A DNA stretch of 64,000 nt from Flavobacterium praedii (GTDB lineage Bacteria; Bacteroidota; Bacteroidia; Flavobacteriales; Flavobacteriaceae), in contig NZ_CP113948.1 of assembly GCF_026810365.1 (NCBI RefSeq), positions 262,001 through 326,000 of the forward strand, given 5' to 3'. Position 1 is the stretch's first letter; the number at the start of each line of letters is the position of its first letter. The notes under the pieces are model-generated. The model was not told the origin of the DNA, made no database searches, and saw only the letters and a list, made by a program, of their open reading frames with translations. Of the stretch, positions 52,676-60,982 are shown piece by piece. Position numbers and translations under genes: made by a program.

Positions 52676-53914
52676 ATGAAAAAAATACTTCTCAGCTTTC
52701 TTTTAGGAAGCATCGCAATTCAGGGATTCTCTCAAGGAAATGTCTACAAACAAGGAGCCGGAAAATTCGAAGGCCTTGCCATGACACCACCAATGGGTTG
52801 GAATTCTTGGAACACCTTCGAAACCAACATCGATGAAAAACTAGTAAAAGAAACAGCCGATATTATGGTTTCAACCGGAATGGCGGCTGCAGGCTATAAT
52901 TACATCGTACTCGACGATGGTTGGATGACAAAAGAGCGTGATGTCAATGGAAATCTAGTCCCAGACCCAATCAAATTCCCAAGCGGGATGAAATCCTTAA
53001 TCGATTATGTACATTCCAAAGGATTGAAATTTGGTTTGTACAATTGTGCCGGAACCCATACTTGTGCAGGTTACCCAGGCACGCGCGGATATGAGTATCA
53101 AGACGCTCGTTTTTATGCAAACTTAGGGATTGATTTCCTGAAATACGATTGGTGTAATACTGCCGGAATCAACGCTCCCGAAGCCTATGCCACGATGAGC
53201 AATGCCTTGAAAACTGCGGGAAGACCTATCGTTTTCAGCCTTTGCGAATGGGGTGATACCAAACCATGGGAATGGGGAAAACCTATTGGAAATCTTTGGA
53301 GAATTTCAGGTGATATTTATCCATGTTTCGATTGTGAGTTCCACCACGAAGAAGGAAATTGGTCGTCTTGGGGATTCATGAAAATTGCCGAAATGCGCAA
53401 AGACATCCGTAAATTTTCAGGCCCAGATCATTGGAACGATTTTGATATGATGGAAGTGGGTGACGGAATGACTAATACTGAGGACAAAACCCATTTTGCG
53501 ATGTGGTGCATGATGGCTTCCCCATTAATCGCAGGAAATGATTTCCGAAAAATGTCCAAAGAAACCTTGGCTATTTTGACCAATAAAGAATTGATTGCCG
53601 TAAATCAGGATAAATTAGGAATACAAGGATTCAAACTTTCTGCCGAAGATGGACTGGAAGTTTGGGTAAAACCTTTATCCGATGGCGCTTGGGCTGTAAC
53701 TTTCTTAAACAGAACCGATGCTCCAAAAAAAATAAATTACGATTGGAAAAAGAACTCTATTAAAGATGCTGATTTTGGTTATGATGCCGATTTTAATAAA
53801 TCAATCTTCAAAATCAAAGATCTTTGGAAAAACAAAGAAGCAGGAACAACCAAAAAGAATTTCACTGGTGATATTGCTTCTCATGATGTAATTACATTAA
53901 AACTAATTCCTTAA
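52676..53914 (+). CDS. GH27 alpha-galactosidase
   Basis: The 412-residue exported enzyme (signal peptide to about GFSQ, residue 21) starts its barrel at MTPPMGWNSWNTFETNIDE, the GH27 signature. The nucleophile is Asp158 in FLKYDWCN and the acid/base Asp213 in RISGDIYPCFDC. MEVGDGMTNTEDKTHFAMW and the C-terminal beta domain follow. It removes alpha-1,6-galactose side chains from galactomannan, which clears the backbone for mannanases. It lies between the SusCD operon and the GH5_2 gene. Confidence 0.95.
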   Translation: MKKILLSFLLGSIAIQGFSQGNVYKQGAGKFEGLAMTPPMGWNSWNTFETNIDEKLVKETADIMVSTGMAAAGYNYIVLDDGWMTKERDVNGNLVPDPIKFPSGMKSLIDYVHSKGLKFGLYNCAGTHTCAGYPGTRGYEYQDARFYANLGIDFLKYDWCNTAGINAPEAYATMSNALKTAGRPIVFSLCEWGDTKPWEWGKPIGNLWRISGDIYPCFDCEFHHEEGNWSSWGFMKIAEMRKDIRKFSGPDHWNDFDMMEVGDGMTNTEDKTHFAMWCMMASPLIAGNDFRKMSKETLAILTNKELIAVNQDKLGIQGFKLSAEDGLEVWVKPLSDGAWAVTFLNRTDAPKKINYDWKKNSIKDADFGYDADFNKSIFKIKDLWKNKEAGTTKKNFTGDIASHDVITLKLIP

Positions 53915-53940
53915 ATGTATAAGTCTGAAATATTATTTAT

Positions 53941-53968
53941 CCTAACAGGTTTCTTTTAACCTGTTAGG
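53941..53968. terminator. hairpin after GH27 gene
   Basis: CCTAACAGGTT pairs with AACCTGTTAGG around a 6-nt loop; the following ATTATTTT is only weakly T-rich. Confidence 0.6.
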
Positions 53969-54020
53969 TATTATTTTAATCTAAATTATCATCCATCGTC
54001 AAAATAATATATAATAAAAT

Positions 54021-54986
54021 ATGAACTTCAAATCAAAAATAATCCTGCTTTTACTTGCATTGAGTTGCAGTATGGCAAATGCACAATTTGTTAAAAAACA
54101 CGGGCAACTTAGCGTAAAAGGAACACAGCTAGTAGATAAAGATCAAAACCCAATTGTTTTAAGAGGGGTGAGTTTGGGCTGGCATAGTATTTGGCCCAGA
54201 TTTTATACAGAAAAAACGGTAGCGTGGCTAAAAAAAGATTTTGATTGCACAATTATTCGTGCCGCAATGGGTATCGAAATAGGAGAGCATCCTTATATGA
54301 AGGAGCCCGATTTTGCCAAAGATAAAATTGAATCTGTTATAAAAGGAGCCATCAAATCCGATATTTATGTAATCATCGATTGGCACAGTCACAATGTTAA
54401 TCTGAAAGAAGCCAAGGAATATTTTGATGAAATCTCTAAGAAATACGGAAAATATCCAAATGTGATCTACGAGGTTTTTAACGAACCGGACTATGAAACG
54501 TGGCCAGAAGTAAAAGCATACTCCGAAGAAGTAATCAAAGTGATTCGAGCCAATGATCCGGATAATATTATTTTGGTGGGTTGTCCAAAATGGGATCAGG
54601 ATGTCAATTTACCTGCGGCAGATCCCATCAAAGGTTATAGTAATTTAATGTACACCATGCATTTTTATGCGGCAACTCACGAAAAATGGTTGCGTGACAG
54701 AACTGACGAAGCTATAAAAAGTGGTTTACCTATTTTTGTGTCAGAATCGGCTGGGATGGAAGCATCAGGAGATGGACCAATGAATTATAAAGCTTGGCAA
54801 GAATACATTGATTGGATGGAAGAAAGAAAATTAAGTTGGATCGTTTGGTCTGTTTCAGATAAAGATGAAACTTGTTCGATGTTAAAAACGACAGCAGGAT
54901 CTGAGGGGAACTGGAAGGCTGATGATCTTAAAGAATCAGGTTTTAAAACAAGGGAATTTCTTAAAAAATACAATATTAAGAAATAG
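54021..54986 (+). CDS. GH5 subfamily 2-like endo-glucanase
   Basis: The 321-residue secreted enzyme (signal peptide to about ANAQ, residue 22) has the cellulase-type GH5 motifs: GQLSVKGTQLVDKDQNPIVLRGVS, VIIDWHSHN, the acid/base Glu155 in YEVFNEPD and the nucleophile Glu242 in PIFVSESAG. It is single-domain, without a carbohydrate-binding module. Subfamily 2 members are endo-beta-1,4-glucanases; a role on glucomannan is likely here because every neighbour acts on mannans. It follows the GH27 gene by 106 bp and is ended by a terminator. Confidence 0.88.
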   Translation: MNFKSKIILLLLALSCSMANAQFVKKHGQLSVKGTQLVDKDQNPIVLRGVSLGWHSIWPRFYTEKTVAWLKKDFDCTIIRAAMGIEIGEHPYMKEPDFAKDKIESVIKGAIKSDIYVIIDWHSHNVNLKEAKEYFDEISKKYGKYPNVIYEVFNEPDYETWPEVKAYSEEVIKVIRANDPDNIILVGCPKWDQDVNLPAADPIKGYSNLMYTMHFYAATHEKWLRDRTDEAIKSGLPIFVSESAGMEASGDGPMNYKAWQEYIDWMEERKLSWIVWSVSDKDETCSMLKTTAGSEGNWKADDLKESGFKTREFLKKYNIKK

Positions 54987-54999
54987 ATTAACAAATATA

Positions 55000-55032
55000 A
55001 AACACGACTTATCAATGAGTTGTGTTTTTTTT
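55000..55032 (+). terminator. terminator after GH5_2 gene
   Basis: AACACGACT pairs with AGTTGTGTT (one G-U), then a T-run. Confidence 0.8.
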
Positions 55033-55092
55033 GTTTTCTGAAAAAAAATGTATATTGCAATTTATTTCGGATGATAACCCTATATCTATTGT

Positions 55093-57207
55093 ATGAAATT
55101 AACACTTAGGTTAACGACTTATTCCAAACTGGTTATACTTATCATTGGCATTTGCTCGCTTTTTTTATTGTTATTTCTTTCTCTTTATCTTTATACAGTT
55201 CAGCAAGAAAGAGGTGTTTACAGAGACAATTCAAGTCAGTACAAAACCGAAGTGAATCGATTATTTGATTTTAATTCAAAGACACAAATTGTTACTATAA
55301 ATGACTTAACTTATTGGGATGCATTAGTAAAATTCACAAAAAGTAAAGACACAATTTGGTATAAAAATTATATTGCCAATGAGTTTCCAACTTATGAAGT
55401 TGACTATGTTGCAGTATATGATTTAAATAAAAAACTGATTGTAAAAACTGCCAAACCGAATTTTAAAACTAAAGATTTTATCTCTATACAAGCAATGAAA
55501 CATTTGTATAGAAATAGATATTCTAGATTTTACATGCATATTCCAGAAGGTGTTATTGAGGTTTTTGGTGGAACCATACATACATCCAATGATCCAAAAA
55601 AAACAAAGACCAAACCTTCAGGGTATTTCTTTATGGCTCGTCTTTTAGATGACAAATTTTTTAGGAATCTAGAAGAAATTACTTCTTCCAAAATTCAACT
55701 TTTTAATAAAGTCGAAATGGATTCTAATAGTAATAAAAAAGTAACTTCAATTATTAACCTCAGAGATACTGATGCTAACATAGTAGCGAAGTTGTTTTTT
55801 GAAAGGCCTTCAAATCTTAATTTTGAAAGAACCAAAGAGTTGTTGCTAATTGTAGTAATTACAACTTTTATTAGTCTTATTAGTGTTTTTTATTACTCTA
55901 GAAAATGGGTATACAGACCACTTCGGTTAATAACAACTATCCTTGAAACCGATCAAGAAATAGCAATAAGTCATCTCAAAAGAGAACCTGGTGAATTTGG
56001 TTATATTGGTAATTTATTTGACGACCATAGAAAGAATCGGTTTCAATTGAAAAAGGCTAAAGAGAAAGCAGAAGAAAGCGATAAGCTAAAATCAACTTTT
56101 TTGGCCAACTTGTCGCATGAAATCCGAACACCTATGAATGCCATTTTGGGTTTTTCGGATTTACTTATGGATGAAAAACTAACAGATGAATCAAAAAGGA
56201 AATACCTTCAAATAATTAATAGTAGCGGCAAAAGCTTGGTTTCAATTATTGAAGATTTAATTGAAATGTCTAAAATTGATGCCAAACAAATTGCACCAAA
56301 GGTTATAGGATTGAATATTGATAAATGTTTGAAAGAATTATTTAATACATTGAGAGTTACTATTCCTGAGGAAAAAGAAATTCAGTTTTATTTATTAAAA
56401 AGCAATTGCAAATTATACAATACTATTTTAACAGATGAAATAAAATTAAAACAGGTTATTGTTAATTTGTTGACCAACGCTATAAAATTTACAGATAAAG
56501 GGCATATCGCTTTTGGATATACTATCAGTCCTGATTATAAATTTTTAGAATTTAGAGTTGAGGATACAGGAATTGGAATTAGTGAAAAAGATTTAGAAGT
56601 TATTTTTAATCGTTTTAGAAAAGTAGATAATGATTATTCTATTTCTATGAGTGGATTGGGATTGGGTTTGTCTATTTCCAAGGCTTATGTTGAAATGCTT
56701 GGAGGAGAAATTTCAGTAGAATCAATTTACGGTAAGGGTTCCGTTTTTAAGTTTACTATACCATTACTATATGACGAAAGTAAATCCAATGAATATAATG
56801 ATGATTTTCAGATTGTTCCAAATGACTCTGAAGGAAAAAATATATTGGTTGCCGAGGATGATAATATTAACTACCTATTGCTTAAAACTATTTTAGAGAA
56901 AAAAAATCATCGTATCATAAGAGCAAAAAATGGACAAGAAGCAATTGATCTGTACCAATCAAATACGGATATTGATTTGATATTTATGGATATAAAAATG
57001 CCAGTTTTAGATGGTTATGAAGCATTTGAAATAATAAAGGCTAAAGATCCAGAATGTATTGTAATTGCTCAAACGGCACATTCCTCATCTGAAGTAAAAG
57101 AAAGTATAATGAATGCAGGTTTTTCGGGGTATATTACAAAGCCCTTGGATAAAGACAAAATTTATGAAATTATAAATAATGTTTTTCAAAATGATACAAT
57201 TTGTTAA
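55093..57207 (+). CDS. hybrid sensor histidine kinase with CHASE4-like sensor
   Basis: The 704-residue inner-membrane protein has two transmembrane helices (about 12-35 and 249-269) around a periplasmic sensor of about 210 residues, probably CHASE4-like (LTYWDALVKF near residue 72 is typical). Then come HisKA with the phospho-acceptor His342 (LSHEIRTPMNAILGFSDLL), HATPase (NLLTNAIKF, VEDTGIGIS, GLGLGLSISK) and a C-terminal receiver domain with Asp633 (IFMDIKMPVLDG). No output domain is attached, so a separate phosphotransfer or regulator partner is needed. It is not the usual SusR or HTCS regulator. Link to the mannan locus is by position only. Confidence 0.92.
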   Translation: MKLTLRLTTYSKLVILIIGICSLFLLLFLSLYLYTVQQERGVYRDNSSQYKTEVNRLFDFNSKTQIVTINDLTYWDALVKFTKSKDTIWYKNYIANEFPTYEVDYVAVYDLNKKLIVKTAKPNFKTKDFISIQAMKHLYRNRYSRFYMHIPEGVIEVFGGTIHTSNDPKKTKTKPSGYFFMARLLDDKFFRNLEEITSSKIQLFNKVEMDSNSNKKVTSIINLRDTDANIVAKLFFERPSNLNFERTKELLLIVVITTFISLISVFYYSRKWVYRPLRLITTILETDQEIAISHLKREPGEFGYIGNLFDDHRKNRFQLKKAKEKAEESDKLKSTFLANLSHEIRTPMNAILGFSDLLMDEKLTDESKRKYLQIINSSGKSLVSIIEDLIEMSKIDAKQIAPKVIGLNIDKCLKELFNTLRVTIPEEKEIQFYLLKSNCKLYNTILTDEIKLKQVIVNLLTNAIKFTDKGHIAFGYTISPDYKFLEFRVEDTGIGISEKDLEVIFNRFRKVDNDYSISMSGLGLGLSISKAYVEMLGGEISVESIYGKGSVFKFTIPLLYDESKSNEYNDDFQIVPNDSEGKNILVAEDDNINYLLLKTILEKKNHRIIRAKNGQEAIDLYQSNTDIDLIFMDIKMPVLDGYEAFEIIKAKDPECIVIAQTAHSSSEVKESIMNAGFSGYITKPLDKDKIYEIINNVFQNDTIC

Positions 57208-57221
57208 TATTATAATTTTAT

Positions 57222-57257
57222 AAAAAAAGAGGATTTCTTATGAAATCCTCTTTTTTT
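57222..57257. terminator. bidirectional terminator between kinase and aminotransferase
   Basis: AAAAAAAGAGGATTT pairs with AAATCCTCTTTTTTT around a 6-nt loop; symmetric and shared by convergent genes. Confidence 0.9.
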
Positions 57258-57261
57258 ATAC

Positions 57262-58596
57262 TTATACAAGATGCTCATCGGCTATAGACAACGCTTGTGA
57301 AATAATAGACAAGCCTTCGTCTATTTCAGCTTCGGTGATGCATAATGGTGGAGCTATGAAAATATATCCCCAACGTACAAAAGTGTATAATCCCAATGCT
57401 CTCACTTTGGCAGCAATAAGATTAGTAACTTTTAAATCATCACCACTGGCGTTGTAAGGAGCAATCAATTCGCCTGTAGTTTTGTTTTTTAGAATATCCA
57501 AACATCCTAAAAGACCTGTGTTTCTAAAAGCGCCCATACTTGGATGCTTGGCTCTCATTTCTTCAATTTTGGATTCTAGATAAGCACCCATTTTTCTGGT
57601 ATTGGCAATCAAATTATCACTTTCGTAAATATTAATTACAGCCAATGCAGCTGCCAAAGCAACAGGATGAGCATTGTAAGTAAGTCCAATCATCATTGGA
57701 GTATTATCGAATTTTGCAGCTATTTTATCAGAAACCATTAAGCAACCTAAAGGAAGATAAGAGGAAGTTAATCCTTTGGCCATACAAACCATATCGGGAA
57801 TGATATCGTGATTTTCAAAACCAAACCATTTTCCGGTTCTTCCAAATCCACTCATTACTTCATCGGCAATAAAAAGAATTTCGTATTTTTCGCAAAGCGC
57901 TTTAACGCCTTTCAAATAGCCTTTTGGATAATGCAAACAGCCCGAAGAACCACTTTCTCCTTCAAAAATAAAAGCAGCAATATTCGTTTTACCTTCAAAC
58001 TGGATTACTCGCTCTACATATTCTAAACTTAAACTTAATTTTGTGGTATCATCTAAATCTTTCATGCCAAAGAAATAGTAGGGATCATCTAGTAAAACTG
58101 CATTGGGCATTTGTTGCGAATCATTAGCCAGTTTTCTAGGATCACCACCCACAGACATTCCACCAATGGATCCACCATGAAAAGCTCTATATCGACCAAT
58201 AATTTTATGTCTTCCAGTATACAATCTGGCTAATTTGATAGCATTGTCTACAGAAGAAGTTCCACATAAGGTAAAGAAAGCTTTATTCAAATCACCAGGA
58301 CATATTTCAGAAAGTTTTTTTGATAATTTGGCTCTAATTTCGGTGGTGCAAGTCGGGGTTACAAAACTTACTTTTTGCATTTGTTCCACCACTGCTGCCG
58401 TAACTCTTTGATCACCATGACCAATATTTACGGACATTAAACCAGAGGAAAAATCAATTATTTTGTTACCGTCATAGTCATATAAATAAACACCTTCAGC
58501 TCTTTCTATAGCTATTGGGTTTACATTGGCTTGTGCTGACCATGAAAATAAACTGAATTCTTTACTGTCACTTATGATTTGTTCTTTACTTAACAT
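57262..58596 (-). CDS. class III pyridoxal-phosphate aminotransferase
   Basis: The 444-residue enzyme has the class III pattern: GNKIIDFSSGLMSVNIGHGD, CGTSSVDNAIKLAR, ADEVMSGFGRTGKWFGFE with the cofactor-binding Asp, and the Schiff-base Lys274 in CMAKGLTSSYLPLG. The group includes taurine-, beta-alanine- and omega-amino-acid:pyruvate transaminases. The methylmalonate-semialdehyde dehydrogenase gene close by (59.3 kb) suggests that the product semialdehyde is oxidised there, as in beta-alanine or beta-aminoisobutyrate breakdown. It lies 25 bp after the GNAT gene on the same strand. Confidence 0.92.
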   Translation of the reverse strand: MLSKEQIISDSKEFSLFSWSAQANVNPIAIERAEGVYLYDYDGNKIIDFSSGLMSVNIGHGDQRVTAAVVEQMQKVSFVTPTCTTEIRAKLSKKLSEICPGDLNKAFFTLCGTSSVDNAIKLARLYTGRHKIIGRYRAFHGGSIGGMSVGGDPRKLANDSQQMPNAVLLDDPYYFFGMKDLDDTTKLSLSLEYVERVIQFEGKTNIAAFIFEGESGSSGCLHYPKGYLKGVKALCEKYEILFIADEVMSGFGRTGKWFGFENHDIIPDMVCMAKGLTSSYLPLGCLMVSDKIAAKFDNTPMMIGLTYNAHPVALAAALAVINIYESDNLIANTRKMGAYLESKIEEMRAKHPSMGAFRNTGLLGCLDILKNKTTGELIAPYNASGDDLKVTNLIAAKVRALGLYTFVRWGYIFIAPPLCITEAEIDEGLSIISQALSIADEHLV

Positions 58597-58621
58597 TATG
58601 TGTTTAATTTATTTATTAATA

Positions 58622-59071
58622 TTAGTTGACTGTAAGGTCATAACTATAGAGATAGTCCTCCCTTACAAAACCCATTTTATGATACAATCCTTGGGCTGCT
58701 GTGTTGTTTTTTGCGGTTCTGAGTCGGATAATGTTGGACCCAATTTCTTTTGCTAATGCTACAGTTTTTAAAATTAATTTTTCTCCAATTCCATTTTTTC
58801 GAATAGAAGAATCTACAAAAAGATCGTTTAGAATTAAAATTTTGTTCAATGCTAATGAAGAAAATGTAACGTAAATAAGAGCAAAACCATTAATTACTTC
58901 TTGATTTGTCTCATCAGTTGATACAAATATTGTGGCTTCATTATTTTCTAATCGTTCCTTTAAATAGGAATAATGTTTCTCCTTATTTGAAGGCTTTTTA
59001 TAAAAAACTACATATTGATCAAAAAGATTTGTCAATTGATCTAAATCCTGAATTGTGGCTTTTCGTATCAT
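58622..59071 (-). CDS. GNAT acetyltransferase
   Basis: The 149-residue protein has the acetyl-CoA-binding motif RKNGIGEKLILKTVALAKEIGSN (about residues 92-114; R/Q-x-x-G-x-G/A). The conserved C-terminal GLYHKMGFVRED follows. It is a single-domain GNAT; the substrate is unknown. It precedes the aminotransferase gene by 25 bp on the same strand, so the two may be one operon, though the acetyl acceptor cannot be inferred. Confidence 0.88.
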   Translation of the reverse strand: MIRKATIQDLDQLTNLFDQYVVFYKKPSNKEKHYSYLKERLENNEATIFVSTDETNQEVINGFALIYVTFSSLALNKILILNDLFVDSSIRKNGIGEKLILKTVALAKEIGSNIIRLRTAKNNTAAQGLYHKMGFVREDYLYSYDLTVN

Positions 59072-59267
59072 AATGAATTGGTTTTAAGTGGTTAGAAGAC
59101 TAAATTTACAAAAAAAACTTTAATTTTTGAATATTATACTTTTTGTTTCCAATCTTCATTTGCAAATACCCCTTTTTGTTTTTAATTTTTTTCTAAAAAG
59201 CTAAAATCAAATTCAAAACTCTATTTCTATATTCTAAAATCAGGAATCTAGAATCTGCCATATATTC

Positions 59268-60725
59268 TTAGCTCATCCAGTTGGTTCCTGCTTCAGGATT
59301 CCATTTGGTTGTTGTTTTCTTTTCTTTGGTAAAAAAGCCAATTGAACTTTTTCCTGTAATGTCTCCTGAACCAAATCGGGATTCATTCCATCCTCCAAAA
59401 CCAAATGGCTCTCTAGGAACTGGTACTCCAATATTTACGCCACACATTCCAGCGGAAGCATTTTCCGTCACATAATTGGCCAAACCGCCGCTTTGTGTAA
59501 ATACAGAACACGCATTGCCATACGGATTCGCGTTTTCTATTGCCAAAGCTTCGTCAATAGTATTTACACGAACTATTGCTAATACTGGACCAAAAACTTC
59601 TTCTCTTGCAATCTTCATATCTGCAGTTGCATAGTCAATAATAGTAGGTCCTACATAAAAACCATTTTCTTTTCCTGGTACTACTGTATTTCTACCATCC
59701 AAAATAATTTTGGCTCCTTGTTGTTCGGCTTCTGTAATGTATCCTTCAATTCGGTCTTTGGCGGCTTTCGAAATTACAGCTCCTAAAGTTGTACCACATT
59801 GAATTTTTTGAGCATCACCAATTAATTTGTCAAGGATGGCATCGCAATTTCCAACAGCAATTAAGGTAGCTGCCGCCATGCAACGTTGGCCAGCACAACC
59901 GCTCATTGAAGCAACAATATTTGATGATGCCATTTCAGGATGTGCGTCTGGTAATAATAGGATGTGGTTTTTTGCACCACCAAGAGCCAATACTTGTTTT
60001 AGGTTATTGCTAGCTCTTTGGTACACAATTTTGGCCACTTTGGTAGATCCTACAAAAGTAACGGCTTGAATTGCTGGATGATCACAAATGTTTTCTACCG
60101 TGCTTTGTGTTCCATTTATAATATTGAACAATCCATCAGGAAGACCTGCTTCTTTAAGGAGTTTGGCAGTATATTGACTACTGATAGGAACAGCTTCAGA
60201 AGGTTTTAAGATAAATGCATTCCCAAGGGCAATAGCGTTTACAATTGTCCAATGGGGAACCATAGTTGGAAAGTTAAAAGGAACAATTGAAGCTACAATT
60301 CCTAATGGCACTCTGGTCGATGAACAAAAAACCCCTTTGCTTACTTCCATATTCTCTCCATTTACAAATTGTGGTAAAGAACAAGCAAATTCAGTAAGTT
60401 CAATCGCTTTGTCAATTTCGGCTTTGGCTTCGCTATGAATTTTTCCGTTTTCTCTATAAATGATCTCGGTTAATTCTTCGCTGTTTTTTTCTAATAATTG
60501 TTTGTACTTATAAAAAACTTGAGCTCTTTCTTTTAAGGTGACTTTTTGCCATGCTTTTTGGGCTATTTGTGCTGAGCTGATAATTTCATTCAAATCCTCC
60601 ATGGTTGATTCGTTGAAAGTAGTCAATTCCTTACCGTCTAAAGGCGAGATAACGGAATGTTTTTTTGTAGAACTACCGGGGGTAAACTCCCCGTTTATAA
60701 AGTTTTTTACTTCGTTAAATGACAT
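59268..60725 (-). CDS. mmsA: CoA-acylating methylmalonate-semialdehyde dehydrogenase
   Basis: The 485-residue aldehyde dehydrogenase has the catalytic Cys282 in GCAGQRCMAAATL, the NAD-binding segment PLGIVASIVPFNFPTMVPHW, and FVGSTKVAKIVYQRA. The C-terminal EPFGFGGWNESRFGSGDITGKSSIGFFT is also typical. The CoA-dependent subgroup (MmsA/IolA) has this QRCMA signature. It oxidises methylmalonate or malonate semialdehyde to propionyl- or acetyl-CoA, in valine, beta-alanine, thymine or inositol breakdown. Propionyl-CoA made here could be used by the carboxylase at 26-30 kb. It has a good promoter (60748-60776). Confidence 0.93.
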   Translation of the reverse strand: MSFNEVKNFINGEFTPGSSTKKHSVISPLDGKELTTFNESTMEDLNEIISSAQIAQKAWQKVTLKERAQVFYKYKQLLEKNSEELTEIIYRENGKIHSEAKAEIDKAIELTEFACSLPQFVNGENMEVSKGVFCSSTRVPLGIVASIVPFNFPTMVPHWTIVNAIALGNAFILKPSEAVPISSQYTAKLLKEAGLPDGLFNIINGTQSTVENICDHPAIQAVTFVGSTKVAKIVYQRASNNLKQVLALGGAKNHILLLPDAHPEMASSNIVASMSGCAGQRCMAAATLIAVGNCDAILDKLIGDAQKIQCGTTLGAVISKAAKDRIEGYITEAEQQGAKIILDGRNTVVPGKENGFYVGPTIIDYATADMKIAREEVFGPVLAIVRVNTIDEALAIENANPYGNACSVFTQSGGLANYVTENASAGMCGVNIGVPVPREPFGFGGWNESRFGSGDITGKSSIGFFTKEKKTTTKWNPEAGTNWMS

Positions 60726-60747
60726 AATTTTTACTTTTAAATTTTTT

Positions 60748-60776
60748 CAAATATACAATATTTTACAAAAAAACAA
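60748..60776 (-). promoter_or_regulatory. promoter of methylmalonate-semialdehyde dehydrogenase gene
   Basis: On the minus strand TTG (60774-60776), an 18-nt spacer and TATATTTG (60748-60755) match the Bacteroidota consensus. The ATG at 60725 follows 22 nt after the -7 box. Confidence 0.65.
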
Positions 60777-60923
60777 TAAATATTTTTGCGTGTATTAAAA
60801 ATATTGTTAGATTTACAAAATAATCATATACATGTTGATTTATTTACAAACAAGAATAAGTTGGGAATAAGGCGTTATGTATAGATTATTAATTTAAAGA
60901 ATAACCCATTTAAATTATTTAAA

Positions 60924-60962
60924 AAAACCAAAAACCAAAAACCAAAAACCAAAAACCAAACC
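60924..60962 (+). repeat. tandem heptamer repeat (AAAAACC x5)
   Basis: The 7-bp unit AAAAACC occurs five times in a row, 20 bp before the start codon of the antiporter gene. Simple tandem repeats of this kind can change copy number by slippage. Confidence 0.85.
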
Positions 60963-60982
60963 AAACTAAAACTATTAAATTT

